This document shows positions 1 through 11,924 of a stretch of DNA of 64,000 nt, piece after piece. Position numbers and translations under genes: made by a program. Source of the DNA: Theocolax elegans (Eukaryota; Arthropoda; Insecta; Hymenoptera; Cerocephalidae); assembly GCA_026168455.1 (NCBI GenBank), contig CM047427.1, forward strand, positions 57,668,249 to 57,732,248, read 5' to 3'. The notes beneath the pieces were generated by a model that was not told where the DNA came from, ran no database searches, and was given only the letters and a program-made list of their open reading frames with translations. Numbering within the stretch: the stretch's first letter is position 1; every line of letters begins with the position of its first letter.

Positions 1-13
1 TGAGAATTACTAT

Positions 14-2707
14 TTGGTTAGAAATGATCGTAACATTAAAACTACCAAGGGTAAACGTGAATATATTCAGGGTGGTGGTGTGGGCTGTTACATTCATAAA
101 AACATTTTATCTAGGATTTTATTCCAATCAGCAAACAATTGTTTAAATTACACAGAGTATATTGGTCTTGAACTCTCATTGGGTCAACAATGTAAGCTTT
201 TACTAGTCTCGATTTATAGGCGGCCTAAAGGGCAGGTATTAAATAAAGTATTTGAGTTGATCAATCAGTACCTCCATCTTTACTCGGATATTATTGTAGC
301 AGGCGATTTGAACTCTGATTTCGCGAGTGAAAATTATTATTCTAAGCACTTGAAAGGCCTTATTTTCGAAAACTCTTGGTACCTTGTTCCAACTGGCCCA
401 ACTCATCACCGTGATAACTCAGACACCTGGCTTGATGTTGTAATAACAGACTCATCTGATAAGGTTGTTAGGTGTTGCAGATTAAATACGCCATTTATAT
501 ATCGTCATGATTATATTTTGGTTGATTTTAAATTGAATGTAAGCACAAAAAAATCTATAGAAATGTCGTCACGGGATTTTAGTAACTTATCTGTCCATAA
601 ATTTTCTGAAGCTGTTCAATATTGCCTGGGAAAAAACCAAGGTCTCCCACTTGTCTCTGATGTTGACCAACTACTCGATTGTTTTCGTACCTCTTTGATT
701 GATGTACTTGATATACATGTGCCATTTAAATCGAAAGTTTTTAGAAAGGCCCCAGCTCCGTGGTTTAATGAACGCTTAAGATCAATATGTAGAATGAGAG
801 ATAAAATGTATAAACGTGCCCGTCGCAAAAAATAGTGATTTGTTGAACGAATATAAGGTCATACGTAAACAAACAAAATTAGAAATTAAAAAAGCTCGTG
901 AAGATTATCTCCTATGTAGCATTTCAAGCACATCTGATGCTTTTAAGCTTTGGAAAACTTACGGAAACATGGACTATCGCAGCAGAAAAATGGCTCTCCG
1001 CTGAATAGATTTAGTGCCACTGAACTAATTACTCATTTTTCAACAATTGCTAATTGCCACCCGAATTGCTCGAATGAAGAATTAGACAATATCATTGCTT
1101 TGCCCTATGCTAGTAATGCCGTGGTGTTTAACTTCGAACTTGTTAATATTTCACAAGTAAATAATACTTTGAGGGAATGCCTACCCAAGGCGCGTAGTCG
1201 TAGTTGCGATGGTCAATCATTAAATTACTTTGCTGATACATTACATATTATAGCTCCATTTCTTGTTAGACTTTTTAATAAATCTATATCTTCTTGCCAA
1301 TACCCCAGTCTCTGGAAAGAATCCATTATTATCCCGATGAATAAGGTCAATCCCCCAAGGGCGTTATCGGATACTCGACCAATCAATAATTTGCCACACT
1401 TTGCGAAGGTATTTGACACCATTATTACTAAACAACTAGTAGATTATTTGGAATCGGTATTTCTTTTATCACCATTCCAATCTAGTTTTAGGAGTGGTTA
1501 TAGTACCCATGCAGATCTTCTAAAGACCACTGATGATATTCGTTGGGGTTTCGAGAATGGTTTAGTCTCCATAATGGTGTTATTTGACATGAGTAAGACT
1601 TTCGATTCAATTAGTCGTACTATTCTACTATCGAGACTTAAGGAGTATAATTTTTCACCGGAGGCTCTGAAATTTATGCATTCTTACCTTAGTAATCGTA
1701 ACCAGGCTATAATTGATGTAAATAGTGAGCCCTCGAAATTTTTGCCTATGTCTTCAGGAGTACCACAAAACTCAACCCCTGGTCCAATTCTATTTTTAAT
1801 TTATATTAATTCCATCTCTAGGGTGATTAAATACTGTAAATTTATGTTGTTTGCTGATGATTTGAAGATTTATATTCAATGTCGACCGGCGGATCTAAAT
1901 CAAGCGATCGACAAAATAAACTTTGATGCGCAGTCTATCTATGCATGGGTTAACCAAAATGGTTTAAAGTTAAATAGTAATAAATCTAAAGCAATATTAT
2001 TTGCATCCGTTCAATTGAATAGATTTATTGATTACTCTCATGTTATTCAAGTAATTGTTGGTGATTTTCCCGTGGTATTTAAGAAAACTGTAAAAAGCTT
2101 GGGTGTCGTTTTAGCTAGTGACCTATCCTGGAATACCCAAATAGGTAAGATTTGCTCATGTGTTCATGGTGTTTTATATCGTCTGCGGTACAAAGGGCAT
2201 CAATTACCACAAAAAGTTAGAGAGCAATTGGTGAGTGCACTGATTATGCCACATTTTGATTATGCGTGCCTAGTATATTATGATCTTCCAAACTACCTAT
2301 CAATTAAGCTCCAGCGTCTCTGTAACTCTGTAGTAAGATATATTTTTCTCCTTAAACGAGATACATCTTTGCGACTATTCTATGAGCGATTGGGATGGTT
2401 GACTTTATACGATCGGCGTAAATATTTTCTGGGGACCACTATGTACAAACTTCTGACGACTTACCAATCACAATACTTATATGATTTGCTTAGATTCAAT
2501 AGTGATGAATATCGTAGGTCTAAATGCTTAACATCTATATTTAACATCCTTATCGCAACTAAGGATTCTTATAAATTCTCCTTCTCTATTCAAAGTATGG
2601 TACTATGGGAGAACATACCTGCACATATTAGAGATACTGATAGCTTGCCTCTGTTCAAGAGCACTTATCGTAAGTATTTAGTGGATAATGCATATTTTCA
2701 AACATAG
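14..2707 (+). pseudogene. ORF2 endonuclease-reverse transcriptase, two frameshifts
   Basis: The product would nick target DNA and reverse transcribe the element RNA at the nick. Bases 14-835 encode the C-terminal two thirds of an APE-type endonuclease: GDLNSDF, HTWLDVVI and RHD (the family usually has a (S/G)(D/H)(H/D) triad here). The reading frame then shifts near 829 (an A6 run) into 816-1004, and again near 955 into 950-2707. The last part carries the reverse transcriptase: motif A LFDMSKTFDS, motif B SGVPQNSTPGP (usually GVPQGSxLGP, so the Gly and Leu look substituted) and motif C LFADDLKIY with both catalytic Asp. A C-terminal region with HFDYACLVYYD follows. The long uninterrupted 585-codon frame says the copy is not very old, but it cannot give a full protein. 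Confidence 0.85.
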
Positions 2708-3285
2708 CATTGATTTATTGTATTGTACGTTGCAATATCAAATGGGTAATATATTTTGTATATTGTATTTTGAGTATTCATATATACATACGAGAATTAT
2801 TGTATTTTTGCTTTATTTTATAGTAATTTTATAGTAATGCCTTGACTTGTCCTTTATGAATATGAATGTAATCTGGTCTCTATGTGATTTTAATGAAAAT
2901 AATTATAAATATGTTGGATACCATGAGTAAGATTATACTTATGTGCTATTTTATTTGTTATTACTTTAATGTTAAATTGAACTAAATATGGGTAATCTGA
3001 GTCAGTTGCTTTTGTTTTCCGCTTTTCGTAATTTAGTATTTAACTAGCGATTGAGTAAATGAAATGTAAAATCCATATTTTACGGCGGTTGAAATTGTAA
3101 TTGAATTGTAATTGAAATTGTAATTGAATGTATGTGAAGTTTAAAGATGACGGTCAAAGTTATGTTGTAAATCTATAAATAGTTTATGAAATGTTGAGAG
3201 CAATATGCTATATATATATATATTATGTATGCGTGTGCCATTCGGTCAAAGTGACCTTGGCAATAATAAATTTTAGTTACCAATC
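2708..3285 (+). other. 3' UTR with terminal stem-loop and CAATCAATC tail
   Basis: The region is non-coding and AT-rich, with a short internal repeat of AATTGTAATTGA near 3089-3130. At the 3' end TGCCA (3236-3240) pairs with TGGCA (3258-3262), and GGTCA (3244-3248) pairs with TGACC (3252-3256) around a 3-nt loop. An A-rich stretch and CAATCAATC follow. In related elements such 3' hairpins and short repeats are bound by the reverse transcriptase to start target-primed reverse transcription; that role here is inferred. Confidence 0.7.
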
Positions 3286-3591
3286 AATCGGTGAGTACAA
3301 GCTTCCTGGTTTTTGAGCTCTGACTTTTTAGTGTTGCTGTTTATTCATACCGTTGCTTAGAGTAACTCGGTGGACCGGAAACTGTCTACAATACCTATTT
3401 AAACAATAGTTGCTTGAAACTGTGGTCAGTGGTCCTCTCAAATTTATTTTTACTACCGAGACGAATTTTGGAGATTAGCTGAGCGTTCTTGCGGAGGTTG
3501 CCTGGGCGGCTTTTCAGTGGCAGGTCGGCCTATACCTGGAAGATCGTTCCACCCGGCAAGGATACATAAGTTGGATCGAGGATTGTGAAAA

Positions 3592-4780
3592 ATGTGGCGA
3601 GGTTGCTTCGTCTGCGGTGGTCGGGTAACGCGAAAAGATTACACCAAGGTCTGCGCAGTATGTAACAGTTTGGTACATATTCACTGTTTCGATATCTCTC
3701 CGGTCTCTTTGGAGCGACGCTGTTGCGAACTCGTGAGAACTAAAGCCCTAGTTCAAACCTCTGTTGAGACGGGGGCGCCACCGACTGGATTGCCGCGGCT
3801 GACTGACGCGACCGACGTTATTGCGCTGGTGGCCATGTCCACTCTTTCTACCTCCTGCGCAAAGCGCGTTGCCTCGCCTCCGTCGCCATTAACAATGTGG
3901 GTTGCCAAGCAACCTCATGGCGCGCGACTACTGTTTCCAATCACTTAACGCGCGAGTCGTCCGCCGACTCCATTCAAATGGCAGTCGCTCCGCCACCGTG
4001 GATGGAAGCGTTCGTTTGCGGTCTGAGAGACGACTGAAGAAAGGATCTGAATTTGATCACGGAAATGGTTGGTCGGGCTGAGGAGAAGGTAGATGAGGTT
4101 GGGGCGGACCTCAGGGCGCTTCATGCACGTATCGACTCATTAGAGGAGAAGACAAATTCGAAATTTGATGAAGTAAATTCACAGTTTCATAGTTTTAAAT
4201 CGAGATTGCAGGCATTAGAGTCGGACGTGACGAGGTGCTCTGCAAGCACCTCTCACACTGCCCTCTCTGTAGACTCTTTAAAAGACACGTGTAAAGTGCT
4301 TGCATTGGGCCTTCCTTTAACCTCAAGCCTCACAGACTGTGCAGGATTTGACAAAATACTTGTCGCGATAAACCTGCCAATAATGTCAAAACAAGTCATT
4401 GATATTCGTCCATGGGTTCCGCGGTCAAACTCGCTCACCGGAGACAACATAACTCCTTCTAGATTTAAAGGGTTAGTTGTTAGATTATCATCTGCGTCGG
4501 CCGGAGATGCGGTTGTGGCGAAGGCATATCTTCTTAAAGGGCAAAAAGCGCGCGAAATTTTTAATGAAGGAGGAGATAATGCCGTTTTTCTGAGACCGTT
4601 GTAGCCAAGAGCCATCTTTAAATTATGGCCACTAGCGATTCGAAAGTGTACCGAGTTGGGCTATGCGAGGCCCATTGTATTAAATTTGAATGTTTATATT
4701 CGTGAGACGAGAGATGGACCTCCGAGTCCGACATTCTTTATCTTCCACCGCTTTCTTCATCTTACACGCATGGTAAATGA
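3592..4780 (+). pseudogene. ORF1 (Cys/His finger, coiled coil, RNA-binding-like), broken
   Basis: This is the ORF1 of copy A, presumed to coat the element RNA. The N-terminus has RGCFVCGGRVTRKDYT, CAVC, HIHC and CC spaced like a PHD or related zinc finger. A Pro/Ser-rich linker follows, then a heptad-rich coiled coil (4053-4230), then a domain with GLPL, RPWVPRS and VRLSSASAGDA. Two frames are used (3592-3948, then 4053-4604), with a frameshift near 3945. An in-frame TAG at 4602-4604 replaces the usual Trp of the RPLWPKP motif. The conserved UGA that ends ORF1 in this family is at 4778-4780. Compared with the intact 408-aa version on the minus strand, all domains are recognisable. Confidence 0.85.
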
Positions 4781-7450
4781 GACAGGACTGGTCGGGCCAA
4801 TGAAAACAATAAAATCATATCATCTAATAGTTTTTCCATTTTTCATGTAAATATCAATCGCTTAAAATCTCATTTCGCAGCCATTGAAGCATTAGTTCAC
4901 CCAAAATCTTTCGATGTCATTGCGATCACGGAAATCTTCCTTACCGAGTACGATTCCTCTGATATTTTTAAATTAACTGGGTATGCTTTGCACAGGTTGG
5001 ATCGTGTGGGTAGGGGAGGGGGTGGGGTAGCGGCGTATATACGTGAGGAGTACAAAATGAGCGTTGTTGCAAATTCGGATACTGTTTTTTCAAACAAACC
5101 TGAATTTTTAATTTTACCCATAGTGGGTAGCTCGTTAACGACTTTTTTTAGCGATAGTTTATCGCAGGCCCTCGGCTGCCTATCCGAGTGAATTTTTTGA
5201 GGTTCTCTCGGATATTTTACCGGAAAGCAACAACGTTATAATCACGGGCGACTTCAACATCGATATGAGCTCTAATAGTGCAGCTGCAAACATGATGAGA
5301 GCTAACCTGATGGCATTGGGCCCCATTATCCCATCAAAACCGACAAATCACGCGGTGACATCGAACGGTTTCTCCCATACTTGGTTAGATCTCTTCCTGA
5401 TTCGTGAGCCTGATTCGTTTTAATTATCTCAACTCAACTGCTCCCTTCGCGGCCGCCCATGACTCCTTTATTTTCGAATTACTTATGTCAAATCAACAAA
5501 AAGATAAAGGAAGAGATAAACCTTCACAATTTCGCTACTGCATTCTCATCAATCATATAATATCTCATCAGTGCAAACTTGGCCTGACCAGCCTCTCTCT
5601 ATAAACACTTTAGATCATTGCTCATTATACCCTTCGTTCTCAGATAATCATTGTAACCTTAAATCATTCGAAGCCATATCCTCATCAATAACAAACATTA
5701 GCAATTCAATTTTAAATTCTTTTGGCATTCTAGCTCCGTTAAAACTCATCACCATCAAAAACTCTCATAAACCTTGGGTCTCACGGGAAATAAAAATGTA
5801 CATTAGAGCTAGAAATGCAGCTTTTAAAAAATTCCGTAATTCGAGAAATCCGTTGGATTATAGAAATTACAAGGAGCTCTGAAATAGTGTCTCGAATGCA
5901 ATAAACTCCAGTAAATTCAAATTTCTTGCGAATAATTTAAGTGCAAATGGTGATCCAACTAGCTCCTGGAAATGTCTCCGTAATATGGGATCTTGCACAA
6001 AAGCGCACCCTTCACTACTGAAAATTTTCACTGCCCATAAACTCAACACCCATTGTTCATCCATTTCTAATCATATACCCCCACTCACAATTCAGTCATT
6101 TGCATCCATCATGACACTTGCTTGTTATCATCCGCATCTCCCTCCTTCTCTTTCTCTATAGTGACGGCCAAAGGGGTGAGACATGCCCTACGAAAATCAA
6201 TCTCTAAGGCAGTCGGTATTGATGGAATTTCTTCAAAGATGCTTAAACTTTTAGAACCTCAATTAACCCTTCCCCTTGTGGAACTATTCAATAATATGCT
6301 ATCTGTGGGTTATTTTCCTGACTGCTGGAAGAGGGTGGTTTTGTTTCCGCTATTGAGTTATATTGGTTGCTCAGATATTGTACTGAACTGGTTTTATAGG
6401 TATCTGGTGGGCCGCACGCAGGCCGTTGAAAATGAGGTTGGCGAGCTGTCTGACTGGTTGGGGGTAAATGCGGGTGTACCTCAGGGCAGTGTACTTGGTC
6501 CGATTTTGTTTTTTGTCTTTATAAACGATTTGCCGATTGTTCTGAAGTACAACAAATGTATGCTGTTCGCGGATGATGCCCAGGTTTATTCTTCGTTTTA
6601 TCCGGCGGATTTCAAATTAGGAGTACAGCGAATCTCTAAGGATGCAAATGCCATCGCTGTATGGGCTAAAAATAGTGGTCTTAAACTAAATGTAAATAAA
6701 ACGAAGGTTATAATACTGGGCAGTCAGGCGTTTATTTCTCGCATAGACCTCATCACTGCCCCGAGAGTTAGATTATGCAACAAGTATCTAACATATGAAA
6801 ATGAAGTTAAGTCTCTAGGAGTTATTATCTCGCCTACTCTTGATTGGTCAAGGCAAGTTTCGGCAATCTCTAAACGTGTTCAGAGGGTCCTTCATTCATT
6901 GAGGTATTACAAGAAAACTCTATCGTGCAAATTCAGGAAAAACCTAGTGAAGGCGCTCATTTTTCCGTATTTTAATTATGCGTGTGCGGTCTATGATGAC
7001 GTCGATCAGACCAAAAATTTGAAATTACAAAGGCTATTAAATGCATGCGTTAGGTTTGTGAGGGGCGATCTGTCTAGATATGATCATGTTACCCCTTACA
7101 GGCTTGATCTTAAGTGGGTGTCGGTTGAATCCAGACGCTCCTTCCTCATCGGTTCATTAGCTTATAATATCATAATTCATAACTCACCAGGTTACCTTGC
7201 AAATCATTTCATAATATTAAATGACCCCGTCACAAATTCTCGTGTCTCATCTCGTCATCCGCCTAAAGTACTTACTTACCTACCACCTCGCACAGAAGCA
7301 TTAAACAAGTCATTCGTTATCACGTCATCCCGTATAATTAACCAACTATCCATCGCCACATTTACGCAATCCTCCCTAAACTTTTTCAAAAGCTCCCTTT
7401 TTGATCATCTGTTTGGACTTGACCGGGCGGCTTGGTCTGACCAATGCTAG
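4781..7450 (+). pseudogene. ORF2 endonuclease-reverse transcriptase, deleted and frameshifted
   Basis: The frame continues straight after the ORF1 UGA with the endonuclease start (VNINRLKSHF, DVIAITE; the Thr after ITE in other copies is Ile here). It breaks near 5140 and resumes as a -1 frame through GDFNIDMSS and HTWLDLFLI. There are further breaks near 5412 and 5882. The RT part, 6122-7450, is one open frame, but LFPLLSY (about 6345-6360) joins two regions about 130 residues apart in copy C, so motif A (DFSKAFD) is lost. Motif B GVPQGSVLGPILF and motif C LFADDAQVY are intact. The C-terminal TYLPPRTEALNKSF and LFGLDRAAW segments match the other copies. The copy is dead. Confidence 0.85.
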
Positions 7451-7774
7451 GACTGAGAGAATTATTTTGCGGTCCATCCCTCGCCTCTCAATGTAGTAGA
7501 CTTATTTATATATACATAATTTTACTTTTTTTTGTGCAAACTTCAATTAATTTACCATTTTGTAAAACCGTTTTATCTTTTATTCTTGCGACTGTAATTA
7601 TTATTTGTTAATTATTATTCATTGTTAAATTTATTGTTTAATTTCTATTTCAGTTTATAAATGTTTTTTATATCTTTGCGTTTATACCTTTATTTTTGTA
7701 TTTTGTTTTATATGTATTTTATTTTGGTTAATTAATTTTAAGAAAATGTAAATTTTTCCAATGTAATACTAAGT

Positions 7775-7780
<6 letters not shown>

Positions 7781-7821
<41 letters not shown>

Positions 7822-7838
7822 CTCTCTCTATAGATACA
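7781..7838. repeat. (CT)n microsatellite at the 3' side of copy A
   Basis: Alternating CT runs from about 7781 to 7820, then a short degenerate continuation. It touches the 3' UTR of copy A on the left and a fragment of another copy on the right. The TC strand is the sense strand of the element, as for the minus-strand copies. Confidence 0.9.
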
Positions 7839-8027
7839 GATATAAATCCTCGTATGTCTTCGCGCCACCCTCTTCGATCACTCGCATATGCAGTCTCAAG
7901 AACTGAAGCCATGCACCGCTCATTTACGCTCATTATAACAGTGTCAAAAATAATAAATTCGTTACCTAAACCTGATTTTACCATAGATAGTATTAAGTCT
8001 TTCAAAACTATCCTTCTCGGCCTGGGT
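7839..8027 (+). pseudogene. Fragment of ORF2 C-terminus from another copy
   Basis: The translation SRHPLRSLAYAVSRTEA and the following residues (KSFKTILLGLG) match the last 60 or so residues of ORF2 in the neighbouring copies, but diverge enough to be a separate insertion or subfamily. At about 8027 it changes abruptly into ORF1 sequence of copy B, so this is a junction between two fragments rather than a real reading frame. Confidence 0.7.
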
Positions 8028-8895
8028 TGCCGCGACAAGCTGACACGACCTGCTACACCACGACGTCAGCCACGCTTACTCCGACCCCCTCGTCGTTAAG
8101 CGTATTGCCTCGCCCCCGTCGCCATCAACGTCACAGGTTGCCAAGCAACCTCGCAGCGCCACGCCTGTACCACCCAACCACGTTTCGCGCGACCGCTGAT
8201 ACCAACGTGATAACGGGTACTCCACCACCGTGGATGGGAGCTTTCGCGCGTAACCTACAACTAAGTTTCCATAGCGATATTAAATCGGTGGCGGAGAAGG
8301 TAGATCGGGTAGATGGAAAGCTTGACGAAATGAAGGCCGGTATTAGAGCTCTCCATGCACGCGTCGACCAATTTGAATCGGCCACAAAAGCCGCTTTTTA
8401 ACCTCAGGGAGCGTTATTCCGAGTTGGAGTCCCGCGTCATTGCCTTGGAAGAGCTCGGGCCAGGCAGCAACGATTCAGCTGCTCCTCATATTGTCACTTC
8501 CGTTGAAGCTATGAGGGATACGTGTGAAGTACTAGCTACGGGACTGCCTTTAATGTCGATGCTATCGGTCATCAATATTATTGAAAAAATACTAAATACT
8601 ATTAAGTTGCCTTTGATGTCAAAGCAAGTAACTCAAGTTCGACCTTGGTTACCGCGATCAAAACCTGTTTCTGAGGGCGAATTATTGGTTCCACCACGCA
8701 ATCGAGGATTAGTGTTCCGTTTATCATCGGCTAGAGACGTGGTGATCGAGAAAGCCTTTTTGCTAAAGGGACAAACAACTCAAAGAATTTTCGGAGAGGG
8801 AGGTGAAAGTTCATTGTTTTTTCGGCCGCTTTGGCCCAAACCAGTCTCTGACTGTTGGCAGGTGGCGATCCATAGATATAAGGAATGCGATAGCT
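8028..8895 (+). pseudogene. ORF1 fragment of copy B
   Basis: The stretch starts within the linker at the position equivalent to GLPRQA of the intact ORF1, so the zinc finger is missing. It continues through PPWMGAFARNLQ and a coiled coil, then shifts frame near 8398 (a T5 run) into the 8355-8897 frame. The RNA-binding-like domain is nearly complete: ATGLPLM, RPWLPRSK, VFRLSSARD, LLKGQ, FRPLWPKPV. It stops at YKECDS where the deletion joins it to the RT. Confidence 0.8.
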
Positions 8896-9711
8896 AGTTG
8901 GTGAATGGAGAACGGCCTTAAATTAAATGTGGAAAAAACGAAGGTTATGATCCTGGGTAGTCAGGCCTTTCTATCCCGTATTAACCTGAACACTGCTCCG
9001 CGAGTTAAATTACGTGAGGACTTTTTGGAGTATGAAAATGTGGTAAAATCGCTTGGAATTATGATCACTCCTTCCCTCGACTGGTCAAAGCAAGTTATGA
9101 CAATCTCAAGGCATTATTATAATAAGGCATTATCGGTAAAACTCCGTAAGAATCTAGTACAAGCACTGATTTTTCCCCACTTCGACTATGCGTGTGCGGT
9201 CTACAACAATGTAGATGAGTTCAGAAACCTCAAACTTTAGAGATTGTTAAACGCATGCGTGAGATTTGTATGGGGTAACATAGCGAGGCGTGATCACGTT
9301 ACCCCATTCAGACTGGGCTTAAAATGGCTGTCAATCGAGTCCAGGCTCTCCTATCTCATTGGCTCCATGGCTTATAACATCATTGCTCATAATTCACCTT
9401 CATATTTGGCAAATCATTTCATTAAACTTAATACTCCTGGCCAGAATCCTCGCTATTCCTCTCGTCATCCACCTAAATCACTCACTTATCTTCCGCCACG
9501 CACCGAAGCATTAAATAAATCATTTGTCGTAACCTCCACCCGCATCCTAAACCATTTTCCTTTCATCACTTTTAATCCCTCTCTCATAGATAAGTTTAAA
9601 ATCCTCTTATTTAATCATCTGTTTGGGCTCGACCAAGCAGTCTGGTTTACACGAGCCATGATTGAAGGTATTGTACTACGCCCTATCCCTCACCTTGACG
9701 AAGCTGCGTAA
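8896..9711 (+). pseudogene. ORF2 C-terminal fragment of copy B
   Basis: The frame begins with ENGLKLNVEKTKVMILGSQ, downstream of the FADD catalytic motif. An in-frame TAG at 9238-9240 (LKL*RLLNACVRF) interrupts it; the other copies have a Gln codon there. The rest, 9244-9711, matches the conserved C-terminal region ending HLDEAA. A short deletion relative to copies A and C lies near 9108 (ISRHYYNKALS). No catalytic residues remain. Confidence 0.85.
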
Positions 9712-10045
9712 TTTGTTCTTTTGTCTGGCGCTTCACCTTTTTTTTGTTGTGCAATTTTATTTTATTGTATCATCGTTTATCCTACTATAGTTTTATTTTT
9801 ATTTTGCTAATTTGTTCATTTGTTTATTTATTTATTTTGGCCTATTTGTGCCTACTATTTTGCGAGCGATTTATTATTTGTTAATTAGTTTTAAGTACTC
9901 ATTGTATATGTTTTATTTTATTTTATTGTTTTTCCTACTTTTGTTATTTTATTTAGTTTTAAATTTTATTGCGTCTTCATTATGTATTTTTCAAATAGTG
10001 CCTACGGATTTTCTACCCCTAAAGGCCGAACAATAAATTCAATCA
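9712..10045 (+). other. 3' UTR of copy B
   Basis: T-rich non-coding sequence with degenerate TTTATTTTATTT blocks, ending in the hairpin remnant and AATC-type tail. Its last 90 bases are duplicated at about 11151-11240 as part of a tandem duplication, so the duplication happened after this insertion. Confidence 0.7.
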
Positions 10046-10640
10046 ATTAATCAATCTCATTCGTATTTTCCTTGCACAAAAAAATAATACCGAAATCCCC
10101 GTCGCGACCAAGTACTATCGACACTAAAGCTAGTTTATACCTCTCCAGAAATCGAGGGGGGATTGTCTAGCCACCCGTCACTACCCTCTTGTTCCCATCG
10201 GCCGGTTGAAAAGAGTCTGATCTCCCCGGTGTTCTCTCGATTCGTTCAAGACAGGGATCGGGTCTCTGGATAGCTTGTCCTTGACCGTTCTCGCCCAGAT
10301 CCTAAGCTCGCTCACTCTCTTTTTCTCCCTTGCACCGAAAACCAAAGAAAAAGTCTCGAGTCTAATCGCGTTCGCAGCTCGGGATGCACTGCACATCACA
10401 GCCTGGCGGTCATCACTTCTCCTCCCGATGATCGTCCATCGCTACCGCTGATTGGCTCTCGCGGGGCCTCGTGAGTCGGAGAGGAGGAATAAGTACGCGA
10501 AATTTCTCCGTTCTCCTGTCGCCACAACGGATTTAATCGAAAATTCTTCCAAGAACTGTGTGCCGAAAAACGAGTCTAAGAAAACCGAAATAAAAGTTTG
10601 TTTACCTGTGTTCTCGGCGCACATACCGTACACTCACTAA
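10046..10640. other. Unrecognised flank sequence, repeated at 11236-11830
   Basis: This moderately GC-rich stretch lies between the tail of copy B and the hAT-like TIR. It has a short minus-strand frame of 72 codons and a plus frame of 62 codons, with no similarity I can name. It is the original insertion-site flank of the hAT-like element, because TTTCTATG at its end is repeated at the far side of that element. Confidence 0.5.
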
Positions 10641-10740
10641 TTTCTATGCAGGGTTGTGAGATTTATGATTCGTCAAATCATGAATCCAAAATCAACCTTG
10701 GAATTGCAGATTGTTGTCTTCAAATCACAAATCCTTTTGG

Positions 10741-11150
10741 TTAAAGGATTTTCTTTAGTTATAAAATCCAAATCCTTCTGATTAAAGGATTTTCTTTAGT
10801 TTGATTAAAGGATTTCCTAAATTATAAATCCAAAATCCTTCTGATTAAAGGATTTTCTTTAGTTATAAATCCAAAATCCTTTTGATTAAAGGATTTTCTT
10901 TAGTTATAAATCCAAAATCCTTCTGATTAAAGGATTTTCTTTAGTTATAAATCCAAAATCCTTTTGATTAAAGGATTTTCTTTAGTTATAAATCCAAAAT
11001 CCTTTTGATTAAAGGATTTCCTAAATTATAAATCCAAAATCCTTTTGATTAAAGGATTTTCTTTAGTTATAAATACAAAATCCTTTTGATTAAAGGATTT
11101 CCTAAATTATAAATCCAAAATCCTTCTGATTAAAGGATTTTCTTTAGTTT
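10741..11150. repeat. 41-bp minisatellite, about 10 copies
   Basis: The monomer reads roughly AAGGATTTTCTTTAGTTATA followed by AATCCAAAATCCTTTTGATTA. Each monomer contains AAATCCTTT and AAAGGATTT in inverted orientation, so every unit can form a small hairpin. A few monomers carry CCTAAATTAT instead of TTCTTTAGTTAT. The same array recurs in the duplicated copy at about 11925-12140. Confidence 0.9.
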
Positions 11151-11924
11151 TAAATTTTATTGCGTCTTCATTATGTATTTTTCAAATAGTGCCTACGGAT
11201 TTTCTACCCCTAAAGGCCGAACAATAAATTCAATCAATTATCAATCTCATTCGTATTTTCCTTGCACAAAAAAATAATACCGAAATCCCCGTCGCGACCA
11301 AGTACTATCGACACTAAAGCTAGTTTATACCTCTCCAGAAATCGAGGGGGGATTGTCTAGCCACCCGTCACTACCCTCTTGTTCCCATCGGCCGGTTGAA
11401 AAGAGTCTGATCTCCCCGGTGTTCTCTCGATTCGTTCAAGACAGGGATCGGGTCTCTGGATAGCTTGTCCTTGACCGTTCTCGCCCAGATCCTAAGCTCG
11501 CTCACTCTCTTTTTCTCCCTTGCACCGAAAACCAAAGAAAAAGTCTCGAGTCTAATCGCGTTCGCAGCTCGGGATGCACTGCACATCACAGCCTGGCGGT
11601 CATCACTTCTCCTCCCGATGATCGTCCATCGCTACCGCTGATTGGCTCTCGCGGGGCCTCGTGAGTCGGAGAGGAGGAATAAGTACGCGAAATTTCTCCG
11701 TTCTCCTGTCGCCACAACGGATTTAATCGAAAATTCTTCCAAGAACTGTGTGCCGAAAAACGAGTCTAAGAAAACCGAAATAAAAGTTTGTTTACCTGTG
11801 TTCTCGGCGCACATACCGTACACTCACTAATTTCTATGCAGGGTTGTGAGATTTATGATTCGTCAAATCATGAATCCAAAATCAACCTTGGAATTGCAGA
11901 ATTTGTTGTCTTCAAATCACAAAT

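Larger units (their letters stand above)
1..3285 (+). mobile_element. Non-LTR retrotransposon copy 1 (5' end outside window)
   Basis: The stretch holds an endonuclease and reverse transcriptase ORF2, a roughly 580-bp 3' UTR, a 3' stem-loop and a short CAATCAATC tail. The 5' part (ORF1 and the first part of the endonuclease) lies before the window. The next element (copy A) starts directly after the tail, giving a head-to-tail arrangement. The reverse transcriptase is of the same broad type as the other copies (FADD box, similar C-terminal region) but clearly more divergent, so it is a different family. Placement in the CR1/Jockey group is my inference from the 3' hairpin and short-repeat tail. 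Confidence 0.85.
3290..7780 (+). mobile_element. Non-LTR retrotransposon copy A (ORF1 finger family)
   Basis: The copy begins with GGTGAGTAC directly after the tail of the upstream element. It has a roughly 300-bp 5' UTR, a broken ORF1, a broken ORF2 and a 3' UTR that runs into (CT)n at about 7781. Minus-strand copies C and D start with the same GGTGAGTA and share 5' UTR wording around TGGAG(A/G)TTAGCTG, so the 5' end is probably complete. The 3' hairpin seen in the other copies is missing: the sequence stops at AAGTGTACC, where the hairpin would begin. An internal deletion removed the reverse transcriptase motif A region. Confidence 0.85.
8028..10045 (+). mobile_element. Non-LTR retrotransposon copy B, 5'-truncated with large internal deletion
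   Basis: The copy runs from the Pro/Ser linker of ORF1 to the 3' tail. ORF1 joins directly to the middle of the reverse transcriptase at about 8895, so the end of ORF1, the whole endonuclease and the catalytic RT motifs are deleted. The 3' end has a weakened form of the family hairpin (GTGCCTACGG ... AAGGCC, 9999-10027) followed by AATAAATTCAATCAATTAATCAATC. Confidence 0.85.

Noticed and set aside
4775..4780. AAATGA overlap as a stop-restart signal for ORF2
   Set aside because: The ATG is in a different frame from ORF2, leads to a short dead end, and is absent in copy D (AAGTGA).
7773..8099. 108-codon frame across the (CT)n repeat
   Set aside because: It joins microsatellite, an ORF2 tail fragment and the start of copy B. 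It is a composite artefact.
10181..10640. Minus frames of 72 and 63 codons and a plus frame of 62, repeated at 11371-11830
   Set aside because: They are identical because the DNA is duplicated, so conservation says nothing. No start context or similarity supports them.
10741..11150. Regular short repeats suggesting a CRISPR array
   Set aside because: The repeats are contiguous 41-bp monomers without unique spacers, and the context is eukaryotic.
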